A DNA stretch of 64,000 nucleotides from Solea solea (Eukaryota > Chordata > Actinopteri > Pleuronectiformes > Soleidae). The notes beneath the pieces were generated by a model that was not told the DNA's origin, did no database searches, and saw only the letters and a list, made by a program, of their open reading frames with translations. Below are positions 24,478 to 37,423 of the stretch, piece by piece; the stretch's first letter is position 1; each line of letters begins with the position of its first letter. The position numbers and the translations under genes were made by a program. The stretch is from contig NC_081141.1 in the NCBI RefSeq assembly GCF_958295425.1, positions 19,561,180 through 19,625,179 on the forward strand. The letters are read 5' to 3'.

Positions 24478-25864
24478 TCATAGGTTAGTATGTCGTCCAA
24501 AATGTGACAAAAACGTCATACTTTCGTATGTCGTCCAAAATGTGACAATAAAGTCATAGGTTAGTATGTCGTCCAAAATGTGACAAAAAAGTCATAGGTT
24601 AGTATGTCGTCCAAAATGTGACAAAAAAGTCATACTTTCATATGTTATCCAAAATTTGACAAAAAAGTCATACGTTAGTATTGCGTCCAAAATCTGAGAA
24701 AAAAAAGTCATACTTTCGTATGTCGTCCAAAATGTGACAAAAAAGTCATAGGTTAGTATGTCGTCCAAAATCACTCAAAAAAGTCATAGGTTAGTATGTC
24801 GTCCAAAATGTGACAAAAAAGCCATAGGTTAGTATGTCGTCCAAAATGTGACAAAAAAGTCATACTTTCGTATGTCATCCAAAATTTGACAAAAAAGTCA
24901 TACTTTAGTATTGCGTCCAAAATCTGAGAAAAAAAAGTCATACTTTCCTGTCGTCCAAAATGTGACAAAAAAGTCATAGGTTAGTATGTCGTCCAAAATG
25001 TGACAAAAAAGTCATACTTTCGTATGTCGTCCAAAATGTGACAAAAAAGTCATAGGTTAGTATGTCGTCCAAAATGTGACAAAAAAGTCATAGGTTAGTA
25101 TGTCGTCCAAAATGTGACAAAAAAGTCATACTTTCATATGTTATCCAAAATTTGACAAAAAAGTCATAGGTTAGTATGTCGTCCAAAATGTGACAAAAAA
25201 GTCATAGGTTAGTATGTCGTCCAAAATGTGACAAAAAAGTCATACTTTCGTATGTCATCCAAAATTTGACAAAAAAGTCATACTTTAGTATTGTGTCCAA
25301 AATCTGAGAAAAAAAAGTCATACTTTCGTATGTCGTCCAAAATGTGACAAAAAAGTCATAGGTTAGTATGTCGTCCAAAATGTGACAAAAAAGTCATACT
25401 TTCGTATGTCGTCCAAAATGTGACAAAAAAGTCATACTTTCGTATGTCATCCAAAATTTGACAAAAAAGTCATACGTTAGTATTGCGTCCAAAATCTGAG
25501 AAAAAAAAATCATACTTTCGTATGTCGTCCAAAATGTGACAAAAAAGTCATACTATAGTATGTCGTCCAGAATCACTCAAAAAAGTCATAGGTTAGTTTG
25601 TCGTCCAAAATGTGACAAAAAAGTCATAGGTTAGTATGTCGTCCAAAATGTGACAAAAACGTCATAGGTTAGTATGTCGTCCAAAATGTGACAAAAAAGT
25701 CATAGGTTAGTATATCGTCCAAAATGTGACAAAAAAGTCATAGGTTAGTATGTCGTCCAAAATCACTCAAAAAGTCATAGGTTAAGATGTCGTCCAAAAT
25801 GTGACAAAAAAGTCATACTTTCGTATGTCGTCCAAAATGAGACAAAAAAGCCATAGGTTAGTAT

Positions 25865-25902
25865 GTCATCCAAAATCACTCAAAAAAGTGATTTTGGACG
25901 AC
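25865..25902. repeat. Foldback 15
   Basis: Same structure; in a unit shortened on the left, lacking the usual gttgtcc monomer. Confidence 0.96.
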
Positions 25903-26608
25903 AAAAAAGTCATAGGTTAGTATGTCGTCCAAAATGTGACAAAAAAGTCATAGGTTAGTATGTCGTCCAAAATGTGACAAAAAAGTCATACTTTCATATG
26001 TTATCCAAAATTTGACAAAAAAGTCATACGTTAGTATTGCGTCCAAAATCTGAGAAAAAAAAGTCATACTTTCGTATGTCGTCCAAAATGTGACAAAAAA
26101 GTCATAGGTTAGTATGTCGTCCAAAATCACTCAAAAAAGTCATAGGTTAGTATGTCGTCCAAAATGTGACAAAAAAGCCATAGGTTAGTATGTCGTCCAA
26201 AATGTGACAAAAAGTCATACTTTCGTATGTCATCCAAAATTTGACAAAAAAGTCATACTTTAGTATTGCGTCCAAAATCTGAGAAAAAAAAGTCATACTT
26301 TCCTGTCGTCCAAAATGTGACAAAAAAGTCATAGGTTAGTATGTCGTCCAAAATGTGACAAAAAAGTCATACTTTCGTATGTCGTCCAAAATGTGACAAA
26401 AAAGTCATAGGTTAGTATGTCGTCCAAAATGTGACAAAAAAGTCATAGGTTAGTATGTCGTCCAAAATGTGACAAAAAAGTCATACTTTCATATGTTATC
26501 CAAAATTTGACAAAAAAGTCATAGGTTAGTATGTCGTCCAAAATGTGACAAAAAAGTCATACTTTCGTATGTCGTCCAAAATGAGACAAAAAAGCCATAG
26601 GTTAGTAT

Positions 26609-26646
26609 GTCATCCAAAATCACTCAAAAAAGTGATTTTGGACGAC
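26609..26646. repeat. Foldback 16
   Basis: Same structure; 744 bp after foldback 15 and 3,660 bp after foldback 14, with which it shares the gtcctagg marker (26,847). Confidence 0.96.
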
Positions 26647-27214
26647 AAAAAAGTCATAGGTTAGTATGTCGTCCAAAATGTGACAAAAAAGTCATAGGTT
26701 AGTATGTCGTCCAAAATGTGACAAAAAAGTCATACTTTCATATGTTATCCAAAATTTGACAAAAAAGTCATACGTTAGTATTGCGTCCAAAATCTGAGAA
26801 AAAAAAGTCATACTTTCGTATGTCGTCCAAAATGTGACAAATAAGTCCTAGGTTAGTATGTCGTCCAAAATCACTCAAAAAAGTCATAGGTTAGTATGTC
26901 GTCCAAAATGTGACAAAAAAGCCATAGGTTAGTATGTCGTCCAAAATGTGACAAAAAAGTCATACTTTAGTATTGCGTCCAAAATCTGAGAAAAAAAAGT
27001 CATACTTTCCTGTCGTCCAAAATGTGACAAAAAAGTCATAGGTTAGTATGTCGTCCAAAATGTGACAAAAAAGTCATACTTTCGTATGTCGTCCAAAATG
27101 TGACAAAAAAGTCATAGGTTAGTATGTCGTCCAAAATGTGACAAAAAAGTCATAGGTTAGTATGTCGTCCAAAATGTGACAAAAAAGTCATACTTTCATG
27201 TTATCCAAAATTTG

Positions 27215-28787
27215 ACAAAAAAGTCATAGGTTAGTATGTCGTCCAAAATGTGACAAAAAAGTCATAGGTTAGTATGTCGTCCAAAATGTGACAAAAAGTC
27301 ATACTATAGTATGTCGTCCAGAATCACTCAAAAAAGTCATAGGTTAGTTTGTCGTCCAAAATGTGACAAAAAAGTCATAGGTTAGTATGTCGTCCAAAAT
27401 GTGACAAAAAAGTCATAGGTTAGTATGTCGTCCAAAATGTGACAAAAAAGTCATACTTTCGTATGTCGTCCAAAATGTGACAAAAAAGTCATAGGTTAGT
27501 ATGTTGTCCAAAATCACTCAAAAAAGTCATAGGTTAGTATATCGTCCAAAATGTGACAAAAAAGTCATACTTTCGTATGTCGTCCAAAATGTGACAAAAA
27601 AGTCATAGGTTAGTATGTTGTCCAAAATCACTCAAAAAAGTCATAGGTTAGTATATCGTCCAAAATGTGACAAAAAAGTCATAGGTTAGTATGTCGTCCA
27701 AAATCACTCAAAAAGTCATAGGTTAAGATGTCGTCCAAAATGTGACAAAAAAGTCATACTTTCGTATGTCGTCCAAAATGAGACAAAAAAGCCATAGGTT
27801 AGTATGTCGTCCAAAATCACTCAAAAAAGTCATAGGTTAGTATGTCGTCCAAAATGTGACAAAAACGTCATACTTTCGTATGTCGTCCAAAATGTGACAA
27901 TAAAGTCATAGGTTAGTATGTCGTCCAAAATGTGACAAAAAAGTCATAGGTTAGTATGTCGTCCAAAATGTGACAAAAAAGTCATACTTTCATATGTTAT
28001 CCAAAATTTGACAAAAAAGTCATACGTTAGTATTGCGTCCAAAATCTGAGAAAAAAAAGTCATACTTTCGTATGTCGTCCAAAATGTGACAAAAAAGTCA
28101 TAGGTTAGTATGTCGTCCAAAATCACTCAAAAAAGTCATAGGTTAGTATGTCGTCCAAAATGTGACAAAAAAGCCATAGGTTAGTATGTCGTCCAAAATG
28201 TGACAAAAAAGTCATACTTTCGTATGTCATCCAAAATTTGACAAAAAAGTCATACTTTAGTATTGCGTCCAAAATCTGAGAAAAAAAAGTCATACTTTCC
28301 TGTCGTCCAAAATGTGACAAAAAAGTCATAGGTTAGTATGTCGTCCAAAATGTGACAAAAAAGTCATACTTTCGTATGTCGTCCAAAATGTGACAAAAAA
28401 GTCATAGGTTAGTATGTCGTCCAAAATGTGACAAAAAAGTCATAGGTTAGTATGTCGTCCAAAATGTGACAAAAAAGTCATACTTTCATATGTTATCCAA
28501 AATTTGACAAAAAAGTCATAGGTTAGTATGTCGTCCAAAATGTGACAAAAAAGTCATAGGTTAGTATGTCGTCCAAAATGTGACAAAAAAGTCATACTTT
28601 CGTATGTCATCCAAAATTTGACAAAAAAGTCATACTTTAGTATTGTGTCCAAAATCTGAGAAAAAAAAGTCATACTTTCGTATGTCGTCCAAAATGTGAC
28701 AAAAAAGTCATAGGTTAGTATGTCGTCCAAAATGTGACAAAAAAGTCATACTTTCGTATGTCGTCCAAAATGTGACAAAAAAGTCAT
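27215..28787 (+). repeat. 1,714-bp-spaced duplication, copy 1
   Basis: Landmarks recur at +1,714: the A5-joined P monomer (27,298/29,012), gtatatcgtcc followed by ctttcgtat (27,541/29,255), and aaaaacgtcat (27,866/29,580). Relative to 24,060-24,592, it also contains an internal three-monomer (114 bp) gain near 27,542-27,655. Confidence 0.84.
27806..27829 (+). repeat. Empty counterpart of the foldback site, 3
   Basis: Same empty arrangement; in copy 1 of the 1,714-bp duplication. Confidence 0.9.
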
Positions 28788-28928
28788 ACGTTAGTATTGC
28801 GTCCAAAATCTGAGAAAAAAAAATCATACTTTCGTATGTCGTCCAAAATGTGACAAAAAAGTCATACTATAGTATGTCGTCCAGAATCACTCAAAAAAGT
28901 CATAGGTTAGTTTGTCGTCCAAAATGTG

Positions 28929-30501
28929 ACAAAAAAGTCATAGGTTAGTATGTCGTCCAAAATGTGACAAAAAAGTCATAGGTTAGTATGTCGTCCAAAA
29001 TGTGACAAAAAGTCATACTATAGTATGTCGTCCAGAATCACTCAAAAAAGTCATAGGTTAGTTTGTCGTCCAAAATGTGACAAAAAAGTCATAGGTTAGT
29101 ATGTCGTCCAAAATGTGACAAAAAAGTCATAGGTTAGTATGTCGTCCAAAATGTGACAAAAAAGTCATACTTTCGTATGTCGTCCAAAATGTGACAAAAA
29201 AGTCATAGGTTAGTATGTTGTCCAAAATCACTCAAAAAAGTCATAGGTTAGTATATCGTCCAAAATGTGACAAAAAAGTCATACTTTCGTATGTCGTCCA
29301 AAATGTGACAAAAAAGTCATAGGTTAGTATGTTGTCCAAAATCACTCAAAAAAGTCATAGGTTAGTATATCGTCCAAAATGTGACAAAAAAGTCATAGGT
29401 TAGTATGTCGTCCAAAATCACTCAAAAAGTCATAGGTTAAGATGTCGTCCAAAATGTGACAAAAAAGTCATACTTTCGTATGTCGTCCAAAATGAGACAA
29501 AAAAGCCATAGGTTAGTATGTCGTCCAAAATCACTCAAAAAAGTCATAGGTTAGTATGTCGTCCAAAATGTGACAAAAACGTCATACTTTCGTATGTCGT
29601 CCAAAATGTGACAATAAAGTCATAGGTTAGTATGTCGTCCAAAATGTGACAAAAAAGTCATAGGTTAGTATGTCGTCCAAAATGTGACAAAAAAGTCATA
29701 CTTTCATATGTTATCCAAAATTTGACAAAAAAGTCATACGTTAGTATTGCGTCCAAAATCTGAGAAAAAAAAGTCATACTTTCGTATGTCGTCCAAAATG
29801 TGACAAAAAAGTCATAGGTTAGTATGTCGTCCAAAATCACTCAAAAAAGTCATAGGTTAGTATGTCGTCCAAAATGTGACAAAAAAGCCATAGGTTAGTA
29901 TGTCGTCCAAAATGTGACAAAAAAGTCATACTTTCGTATGTCATCCAAAATTTGACAAAAAAGTCATACTTTAGTATTGCGTCCAAAATCTGAGAAAAAA
30001 AAGTCATACTTTCCTGTCGTCCAAAATGTGACAAAAAAGTCATAGGTTAGTATGTCGTCCAAAATGTGACAAAAAAGTCATACTTTCGTATGTCGTCCAA
30101 AATGTGACAAAAAAGTCATAGGTTAGTATGTCGTCCAAAATGTGACAAAAAAGTCATAGGTTAGTATGTCGTCCAAAATGTGACAAAAAAGTCATACTTT
30201 CATATGTTATCCAAAATTTGACAAAAAAGTCATAGGTTAGTATGTCGTCCAAAATGTGACAAAAAAGTCATAGGTTAGTATGTCGTCCAAAATGTGACAA
30301 AAAAGTCATACTTTCGTATGTCATCCAAAATTTGACAAAAAAGTCATACTTTAGTATTGTGTCCAAAATCTGAGAAAAAAAAGTCATACTTTCGTATGTC
30401 GTCCAAAATGTGACAAAAAAGTCATAGGTTAGTATGTCGTCCAAAATGTGACAAAAAAGTCATACTTTCGTATGTCGTCCAAAATGTGACAAAAAAGTCA
30501 T
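28929..30501 (+). repeat. 1,714-bp-spaced duplication, copy 2
   Basis: Second copy of the 27.2-28.8 kb block, with the same internal 114-bp gain. Matching stops near 28,787/30,501, where one copy goes to type G and the other to type E. Confidence 0.84.
29520..29543 (+). repeat. Empty counterpart of the foldback site, 4
   Basis: Same empty arrangement; in copy 2 of the 1,714-bp duplication. Confidence 0.9.
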
Positions 30502-31119
30502 ACTTTCGTATGTCATCCAAAATTTGACAAAAAAGTCATACGTTAGTATTGCGTCCAAAATCTGAGAAAAAAAAATCATACTTTCGTATGTCGTCCAAAA
30601 TGTGACAAAAAAGTCATACTGTAGTATGTCGTCCAGAATCACTCAAAAAAGTCATAGGTTAGTTTGTCGTCCAAAATGTGACAAAAAAGTCATAGGTTAG
30701 TATGTCGTCCAAAATGTGACAAAAAAGTCATAGGTTAGTATGTCGTCCAAAATGTGACAAAAAAGTCATACTTTCGTATGTCGTCCAAAATGTGACAAAA
30801 AAGTCATAGGTTAGTATGTCGTCCAAAATCACTCAAAAAGTCATAGGTTAAGATGTCGTCCAAAATGTGACAAAAAAGTCATACTTTCGTATGTCGTCCA
30901 AAATGTGACAAAAAAGTCATAGGTTAGTATGTTGTCCAAAATCACTCAAAAAAGTCATAGGTTAGTATATCGTCCAAAATGTGACAAAAAAGTCATAGGT
31001 TAGTATGTCGTCCAAAATCACTCAAAAAGTCATAGGTTAAGATGTCGTCCAAAATGTGACAAAAAAGTCATACTTTCGTATGTCGTCCAAAATGAGACAA
31101 AAAAGCCATAGGTTAGTAT

Positions 31120-31157
31120 GTCATCCAAAATCACTCAAAAAAGTGATTTTGGACGAC
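31120..31157. repeat. Foldback 17
   Basis: Same structure; the first after a 4.5-kb gap in which the equivalent positions are empty sites. Confidence 0.96.
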
Positions 31158-32511
31158 AAAAAAGTCATAGGTTAGTATGTCGTCCAAAATGTGACAAAAA
31201 AGTCATAGGTTAGTATGTCGTCCAAAATGTGACAAAAAAGTCATACTTTCATATGTTATCCAAAATTTGACAAAAAAGTCATACGTTAGTATTGCGTCCA
31301 AAATCTGAGAAAAAAAAGTCATACTTTCGTATGTCGTCCAAAATGTGACAAAAAAGTCATAGGTTAGTATGTCGTCCAAAATCACTCAAAAAAGTCATAG
31401 GTTAGTATGTCGTCCAAAATGTGACAAAAAAGCCATAGGTTAGTATGTCGTCCAAAATGTGACAAAAAGTCATACTTTCGTATGTCATCCAAAATTTGAC
31501 AAAAAAGTCATACTTTAGTATTGCGTCCAAAATCTGAGAAAAAAAAGTCATACTTTCCTGTCGTCCAAAATGTGACAAAAAAGTCATAGGTTAGTATGTC
31601 GTCCAAAATGTGACAAAAAAGTCATACTTTCGTATGTCGTCCAAAATGTGACAAAAAAGTCATAGGTTAGTATGTCGTCCAAAATGTGACAAAAAAGTCA
31701 TAGGTTAGTATGTCGTCCAAAATGTGACAAAAAAGTCATACTTTCATATGTTATCCAAAATTTGACAAAAAAGTCATAGGTTAGTATGTCGTCCAAAATG
31801 TGACAAAAAAGTCATACTTTCGTATGTCATCCAAAATTTGACAAAAAAGTCATACTTTAGTATTGTGTCCAAAATCTGAGAAAAAAAAGTCATACTTTCG
31901 TATGTCGTCCAAAATGTGACAAAAAAGTCATAGGTTAGTATGTCATCCAAAATGTGACAAAAAAGTCATACTTTCGTATGTCGTCCAAAATGTGACAAAA
32001 AAGTCATACTTTCGTATGTCATCCAAAATTTGACAAAAAAGTCATACGTTAGTATTGCGTCCAAAATCTGAGAAAAAAAAATCATACTTTCGTATGTCGT
32101 CCAAAATGTGACAAAAAAGTCATACTATAGTATGTCGTCCAGAATCACTCAAAAAAGTCATAGGTTAGTTTGTCGTCCAAAATGTGACAAAAAAGTCATA
32201 GGTTAGTATGTTGTCCAAAATGTGACAAAAAAGTCATAGGTTGGTATGTCGTCCAAAATGTGACAAAAAAGTCATACTTTCGTATGTCGTCCAAAATGTG
32301 ACAAAAAAGTCATAGGTTAGTATGTCGTCCAAAATCACTCAAAAAGTCATAGGTTAAGATGTCGTCCAAAATGTGACAAAAAAGTCATAGGTTAGTATGT
32401 CGTCCAAAATCACTCAAAAAGTCATAGGTTAAGATGTAGTCCAAAATGTGACAAAAAAGTCATACTTTCGTATGTCGTCCAAAATGAGACAAAAAAGCCA
32501 TAGGTTAGTAT

Positions 32512-32549
32512 GTCATCCAAAATCACTCAAAAAAGTGATTTTGGACGAC
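32512..32549. repeat. Foldback 18
   Basis: Same structure; 1,392 bp after foldback 17; preceded by the aagatgtagtcc marker. Confidence 0.96.
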
Positions 32550-33751
32550 AAAAAAGTCATAGGTTAGTATGTCGTCCAAAATGTGACAAAAAAGTCATAG
32601 GTTAGTATGTCGTCCAAAATGTGACAAAAAAGTCATACTTTCATATGTTATCCAAAATTTGACAAAAAAGTCATACGTTAGTATTGCGTCCAAAATCTGA
32701 GAAAAAAAAGTCATACTTTCGTATGTCGTCCAAAATGTGACAAAAAAGTCATAGGTTAGTATGTCGTCCAAAATCACTCAAAAAAGTCATAGGTTAGTAT
32801 GTCGTCCAAAATGTGACAAAAAAGCCATAGGTTAGTATGTCGTCCAAAATGTGACAAAAAAGTCATACTTTCGTATGTCATCCAAAATTTGACAAAAAAG
32901 TCATACTTTAGTATTGCGTCCAAAATCTGAGAAAAAAAAGTCATACTTTCCTGTCGTCCAAAATGTGACAAAAAAGTCATAGGTTAGTATGTCGTCCAAA
33001 ATGTGACAAAAAAGTCATACTTTCGTATGTCGTCCAAAATGTGACAAAAAAGTCATAGGTTAGTATGTCGTCCAAAATGTGACAAAAAAGTCATACTTTC
33101 ATATGTTATCCAAAATGTGACAAAAAAGTCATACGTTAGTATTGCGTCCAAAATCTGAGAAAAAAAAATCATACTTTCGTATGTCGTCCAAAATGTGACA
33201 AAAAAGTCATACTATAGTATGTCGTCCAGAATCACTCAAAAAAGTCATAGGTTAGTTTGTCGTCCAAAATGTGACAAAAAAGTCATAGGTTAGTATGTCG
33301 TCCAAAATGTGACAAAAAAGTCATAGGTTAGTATGTCGTCCAAAATGTGACAAAAAAGTCATACTATAGTATGTCGTCCAGAATCACTCAAAAAAGTCAT
33401 AGGTTAGTTTGTCGTCCAAAATGTGACAAAAAAGTCATAGGTTAGTATGTCGTCCAAAATGTGACAAAAAAGTCATAGGTTAGTATGTCGTCCAAAATGT
33501 GACAAAAAAGTCATACTTTCGTATGTCGTCCAAAATGTGACAAAAAAGTCATAGGTTAGTATGTTGTCCAAAATCACTCAAAAAAGTCATAGGTTAGTAT
33601 ATCGTCCAAAATGTGACAAAAAAGTCATAGGTTAGTATGTCGTCCAAAATCACTCAAAAAGTCATAGGTTAAGATGTCGTCCAAAATGTGACAAAAAAGT
33701 CATACTTTCGTATGTCGTCCAAAATGAGACAAAAAAGCCATAGGTTAGTAT

Positions 33752-33775
33752 GTCGTCCAAAATCACTCAAAAAAG
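33752..33775 (+). repeat. Empty counterpart of the foldback site, 5
   Basis: Same empty arrangement, with aaaaacgtcat downstream. Confidence 0.9.
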
Positions 33776-34320
33776 TCATAGGTTAGTATGTCGTCCAAAA
33801 TGTGACAAAAACGTCATACTTTCGTATGTCGTCCAAAATGTGACAATAAAGTCATAGGTTAGTATGTCGTCCAAAATGTGACAAAAAAGTCATAGGTTAG
33901 TATGTCGTCCAAAATGTGACAAAAAAGTCATACTATAGTATGTCGTCCAGAATCACTCAAAAAAGTCATAGGTTAGTTTGTCGTCCAAAATGTGACAAAA
34001 AAGTCATAGGTTAGTATGTCGTCCAAAATGTGACAAAAAAGTCATAGGTTAGTATGTCGTCCAAAATGTGACAAAAAAGTCATACTTTCGTATGTCGTCC
34101 AAAATGTGACAAAAAAGTCATAGGTTAGTATGTTGTCCAAAATCACTCAAAAAAGTCATAGGTTAGTATATCGTCCAAAATGTGACAAAAAAGTCATAGG
34201 TTAGTATGTCGTCCAAAATCACTCAAAAAGTCATAGGTTAAGATGTCGTCCAAAATGTGACAAAAAAGTCATACTTTCGTATGTCGTCCAAAATGAGACA
34301 AAAAAGCCATAGGTTAGTAT

Positions 34321-34344
34321 GTCGTCCAAAATCACTCAAAAAAG
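34321..34344 (+). repeat. Empty counterpart of the foldback site, 6
   Basis: Same leader and empty core, but followed by tgtgac and a gccat monomer rather than aaaaacgtcat, so a different downstream lineage. Confidence 0.88.
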
Positions 34345-34964
34345 TCATAGGTTAGTATGTCGTCCAAAATGTGACAAAAAAGCCATAGGTTAGTATGTCG
34401 TCCAAAATGTGACAAAAAAGTCATACTTTCGTATGTCGTCCAAAATGTGACAAAAAAGTCATAGGTTAGTATGTCGTCCAGAATCACTCAAAAAAGTCAT
34501 AGGTTAGTATGTCGTCCAAAATGTGACAAAAAAGTCATACTTTAGTATGTCGTCCAGAATCACTCAAAAAAGTCATAGGTTAGTTTGTCGTCCAAAATGT
34601 GACAAAAAAGTCATAGGTTAGTATGTCGTCCAAAATGTGACAAAAAAGTCATAGGTTAGTATGTCGTCCAAAATGTGACAAAAAAGTCATACTTTCGTAT
34701 GTCGTCCAAAATGTGACAAAAAAGTCATAGGTTAGTATGTCGTCCAAAATCACTAAAAAAGTCATAGGTTAAGATGTCGTCCAAAATGTGACAAAAAAGT
34801 CATACTTTCGTATGTCGTCCAAAATGTGACAAAAAAGTCATAGGTTAGTATGTCGTCCAAAATCACTCAAAAAGTCATAGGTTAAGATGTCGTCCAAAAT
34901 GTGACAAAAAAGTCATACTTTCGTATGTCGTCCAAAATGAGACAAAAAAGCCATAGGTTAGTAT

Positions 34965-35002
34965 GTCATCCAAAATCACTCAAAAAAGTGATTTTGGACG
35001 AC
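34965..35002. repeat. Foldback 19
   Basis: Same structure; the last with the tgagac/gccat leader. Confidence 0.96.
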
Positions 35003-36730
35003 AAAAAAGTCATAGGTTAGTATGTCGTCCAAAATGTGACAAAAAAGTCATAGGTTAGTATGTCGTCCAAAATGTGACAAAAAAGTCATACTTTCATATG
35101 TTATCCAAAATTTGACAAAAAAGTCATACGTTAGTATTGCGTCCAAAATCTGAGAAAAAAAAGTCATACTTTCGTATGTCGTCCAAAATGTGACAAAAAA
35201 GTCATAGGTTAGTATGTCGTCCAAAATCACTCAAAAAAGTCATAGGTTAGTATGTCGTCCAAAATGTGACAAAAAAGCCATAGGTTAGTATGTCGTCCAA
35301 AATGTGACAAAAAAGTCATACTTTCGTATGTCATCCAAAATTTGACAAAAAAGTCATACTTTAGTATTGCGTCCAAAATCTGAGAAAAAAAAGTCATACT
35401 TTCCTGTCGTCCAAAATGTGACAAAAAAGTCATAGGTTAGTATGTCGTCCAAAATGTGACAAAAAAGTCATACTTTCGTATGTCGTCCAAAATGTGACAA
35501 AAAAGTCATAGGTTAGTATGTCGTCCAAAATGTGACAAAAAAGTCATAGGTTAGTATGTCGTCCAAAATGTGACAAAAAAGTCATACTTTCATATGTTAT
35601 CCAAAATTTGACAAAAAAGTCATAGGTTAGTATGTCGTCCAAAATGTGACAAAAAAGTCATAGGTTAGTATGTCGTCCAAAATGTGACAAAAAAGTCATA
35701 CTTTCGTATGTCATCCAAAATTTGACAAAAAAGTCATACTTTAGTATTGTGTCCAAAATCTGAGAAAAAAAAGTCATACTTTCGTATGTCGTCCAAAATG
35801 TGACAAAAAAGTCATAGGTTAGTATGTCGTCCAAAATCACTCAAAAAGTCATAGGTTAAGATGTCGTCCAAAATGTGACAAAAAAGTCATAGGTTAGTAT
35901 GTCGTCCAAAATCACTCAAAAAGTCATAGGTTAAGATGTCGTCCAAAATGTGATAAAAAAGTCATACTTTCGTATGTCGTCCAAAATGTGACAAAAAAGT
36001 CATAGGTTAGTATGTCGTCCAAAATCACTCAAAAAAGTCATAGGTTAGTATGTCGTCCAAAATGTGACAAAAAAGTCATAGGTTAGTATGTCGTCCAAAA
36101 TGTGACAAAAAAGTCATACTTTCGTATGTCATCCAAAATTTGACAAAAAAGTCATACTTTAGTATTGTGTCCAAAATCTGAGAAAAAAAAGCCATAGGTT
36201 CGTATGTCGTCCAAAATGTGACAAAAAAGTCATAGGTTAGTATGTCGTCCAAAATCACTCAAAAAGTCATAGGTTAAGATGTCGTCCAAAATGTGACAAA
36301 AAAGTCATAGGTTAGTATGTCGTCCAAAATCACTCAAAAAGTCATAGGTTAAGATGTCGTCCAAAATGTGACAAAAAAGTCATACTTTCGTATGTCGTCC
36401 AAAATGTGACAAAAAAGTCATAGGTTAGTATGTCGTCCAAAATCACTCAAAAAAGTCATAGGTTAGTATGTCGTCCAAAATGTGACAAAAAAGCCATAGG
36501 TTAGTATGTCGTCCAAAATGTGACAAAAAAGTCATACTTTCGTATGTCATCCAAAATTTGACAAAAAAGTCATACTTTAGTATTGCGTCCAAAATCTGAG
36601 AAAAAAAAGTCATACTTTCGTGTCGTCCAAAATGTGACAAAAAAGTCATAGGTTAGTATGTCGTCCAAAGTGTGACAAAAAAGTCATACTTTCGTATGTC
36701 GTCCAAAATGTGACAAAAAAGTCATAGGTT

Positions 36731-36835
36731 AGTATGTGACAAAAAAGTGACATTTAAGTCGTCCAAAATGTGACAAAAAAGTCATACTTTCGTATCTCGT
36801 CGAAAGTCATACTTTCGTTTACGTTCGTATGTCGT
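36731..36835 (+). repeat. Irregular, degraded satellite stretch, copy 1
   Basis: The least consensus-like 105 bp in the window. A ggttagtat monomer runs straight from gtatgt into gac (core lost), followed by gtgacatttaagtcgtcc, then a monomer whose core reads gtatctcgtcgaaag and runs into a second gtcatactttcg with a tttacgtt insertion. All pieces derive from the satellite. An inverted repeat cgaaagt-cat-actttcg (7-bp arms) lies at 36,801-36,817. Confidence 0.9.
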
Positions 36836-37385
36836 CCAAAATCTGAGAAAAAAGTCATACTTTCGTATGTCGTCCAAAATCTGAGAAAAAAAAGTCATAC
36901 TTTCGTATGTTGTCCAAAATGTGACAAAAAAGTCATACTTTCGTATGTCGTCCAAAATGTGACAAAAAAGTCATACTTTCGTATCTCGTCCAAAATGTGA
37001 CAAAAAAAAGTCATACTTTCTTATGTCGTCCAAAATGTGACAAAAAAGTCATACTTTCGTATGTCGTCCAAAATGTGACAAAAAAGTCATACTTTCATAT
37101 GTTATCCAAAATTTGACAAAAAAGTCATACGTTAGTATTGCGTCCAAAATCAGAGAAAAAAAAGTCATACTTTCGTATGTCGTCCAAAATGTGACAAAAA
37201 AGTCATAGGTTAGTATGTCGTCCAAAATCACTCAAAAAAGTCATAGGTTAGTATGTCGTCCAAAATCACTCAAAAAAGTCATAGGTTAGTATGTCGTCCA
37301 AAATGTGACAAAAAAGTCATACTTTCATATGTTATCCAAAATTTGACAAAAAAGTCATACGTTAGTATTGCGTCCAAAATCTGAG

Positions 37386-37423
37386 AAAAAGACTCATGTC
37401 TTTTTTGAGTGATTTTGGACGAC
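37386..37423. repeat. Inverted monomer segment with A/T-stem hairpin, copy 1
   Basis: Bases 37,396-37,423 (28 bp, ending gattttggacgac) are the reverse complement of a gtcgtccaaaatcact…A6…gacat monomer segment. The left join creates a perfect 8-bp stem, aaaaagac and gtcttttt, around a tcat loop (37,386-37,405). The right junction (ggacgac then aaaaaagtcatagg) is the same as at all 24 short foldbacks, so they probably share one origin. Confidence 0.92.

Noticed and set aside
36770..37000. Plus-strand open reading frame of 76 codons (and its copy at 38,469-38,699)
   Set aside because: Translation of satellite monomers across the irregular stretch; no recognisable domain, and the copy exists only because of the 1,699-bp duplication.
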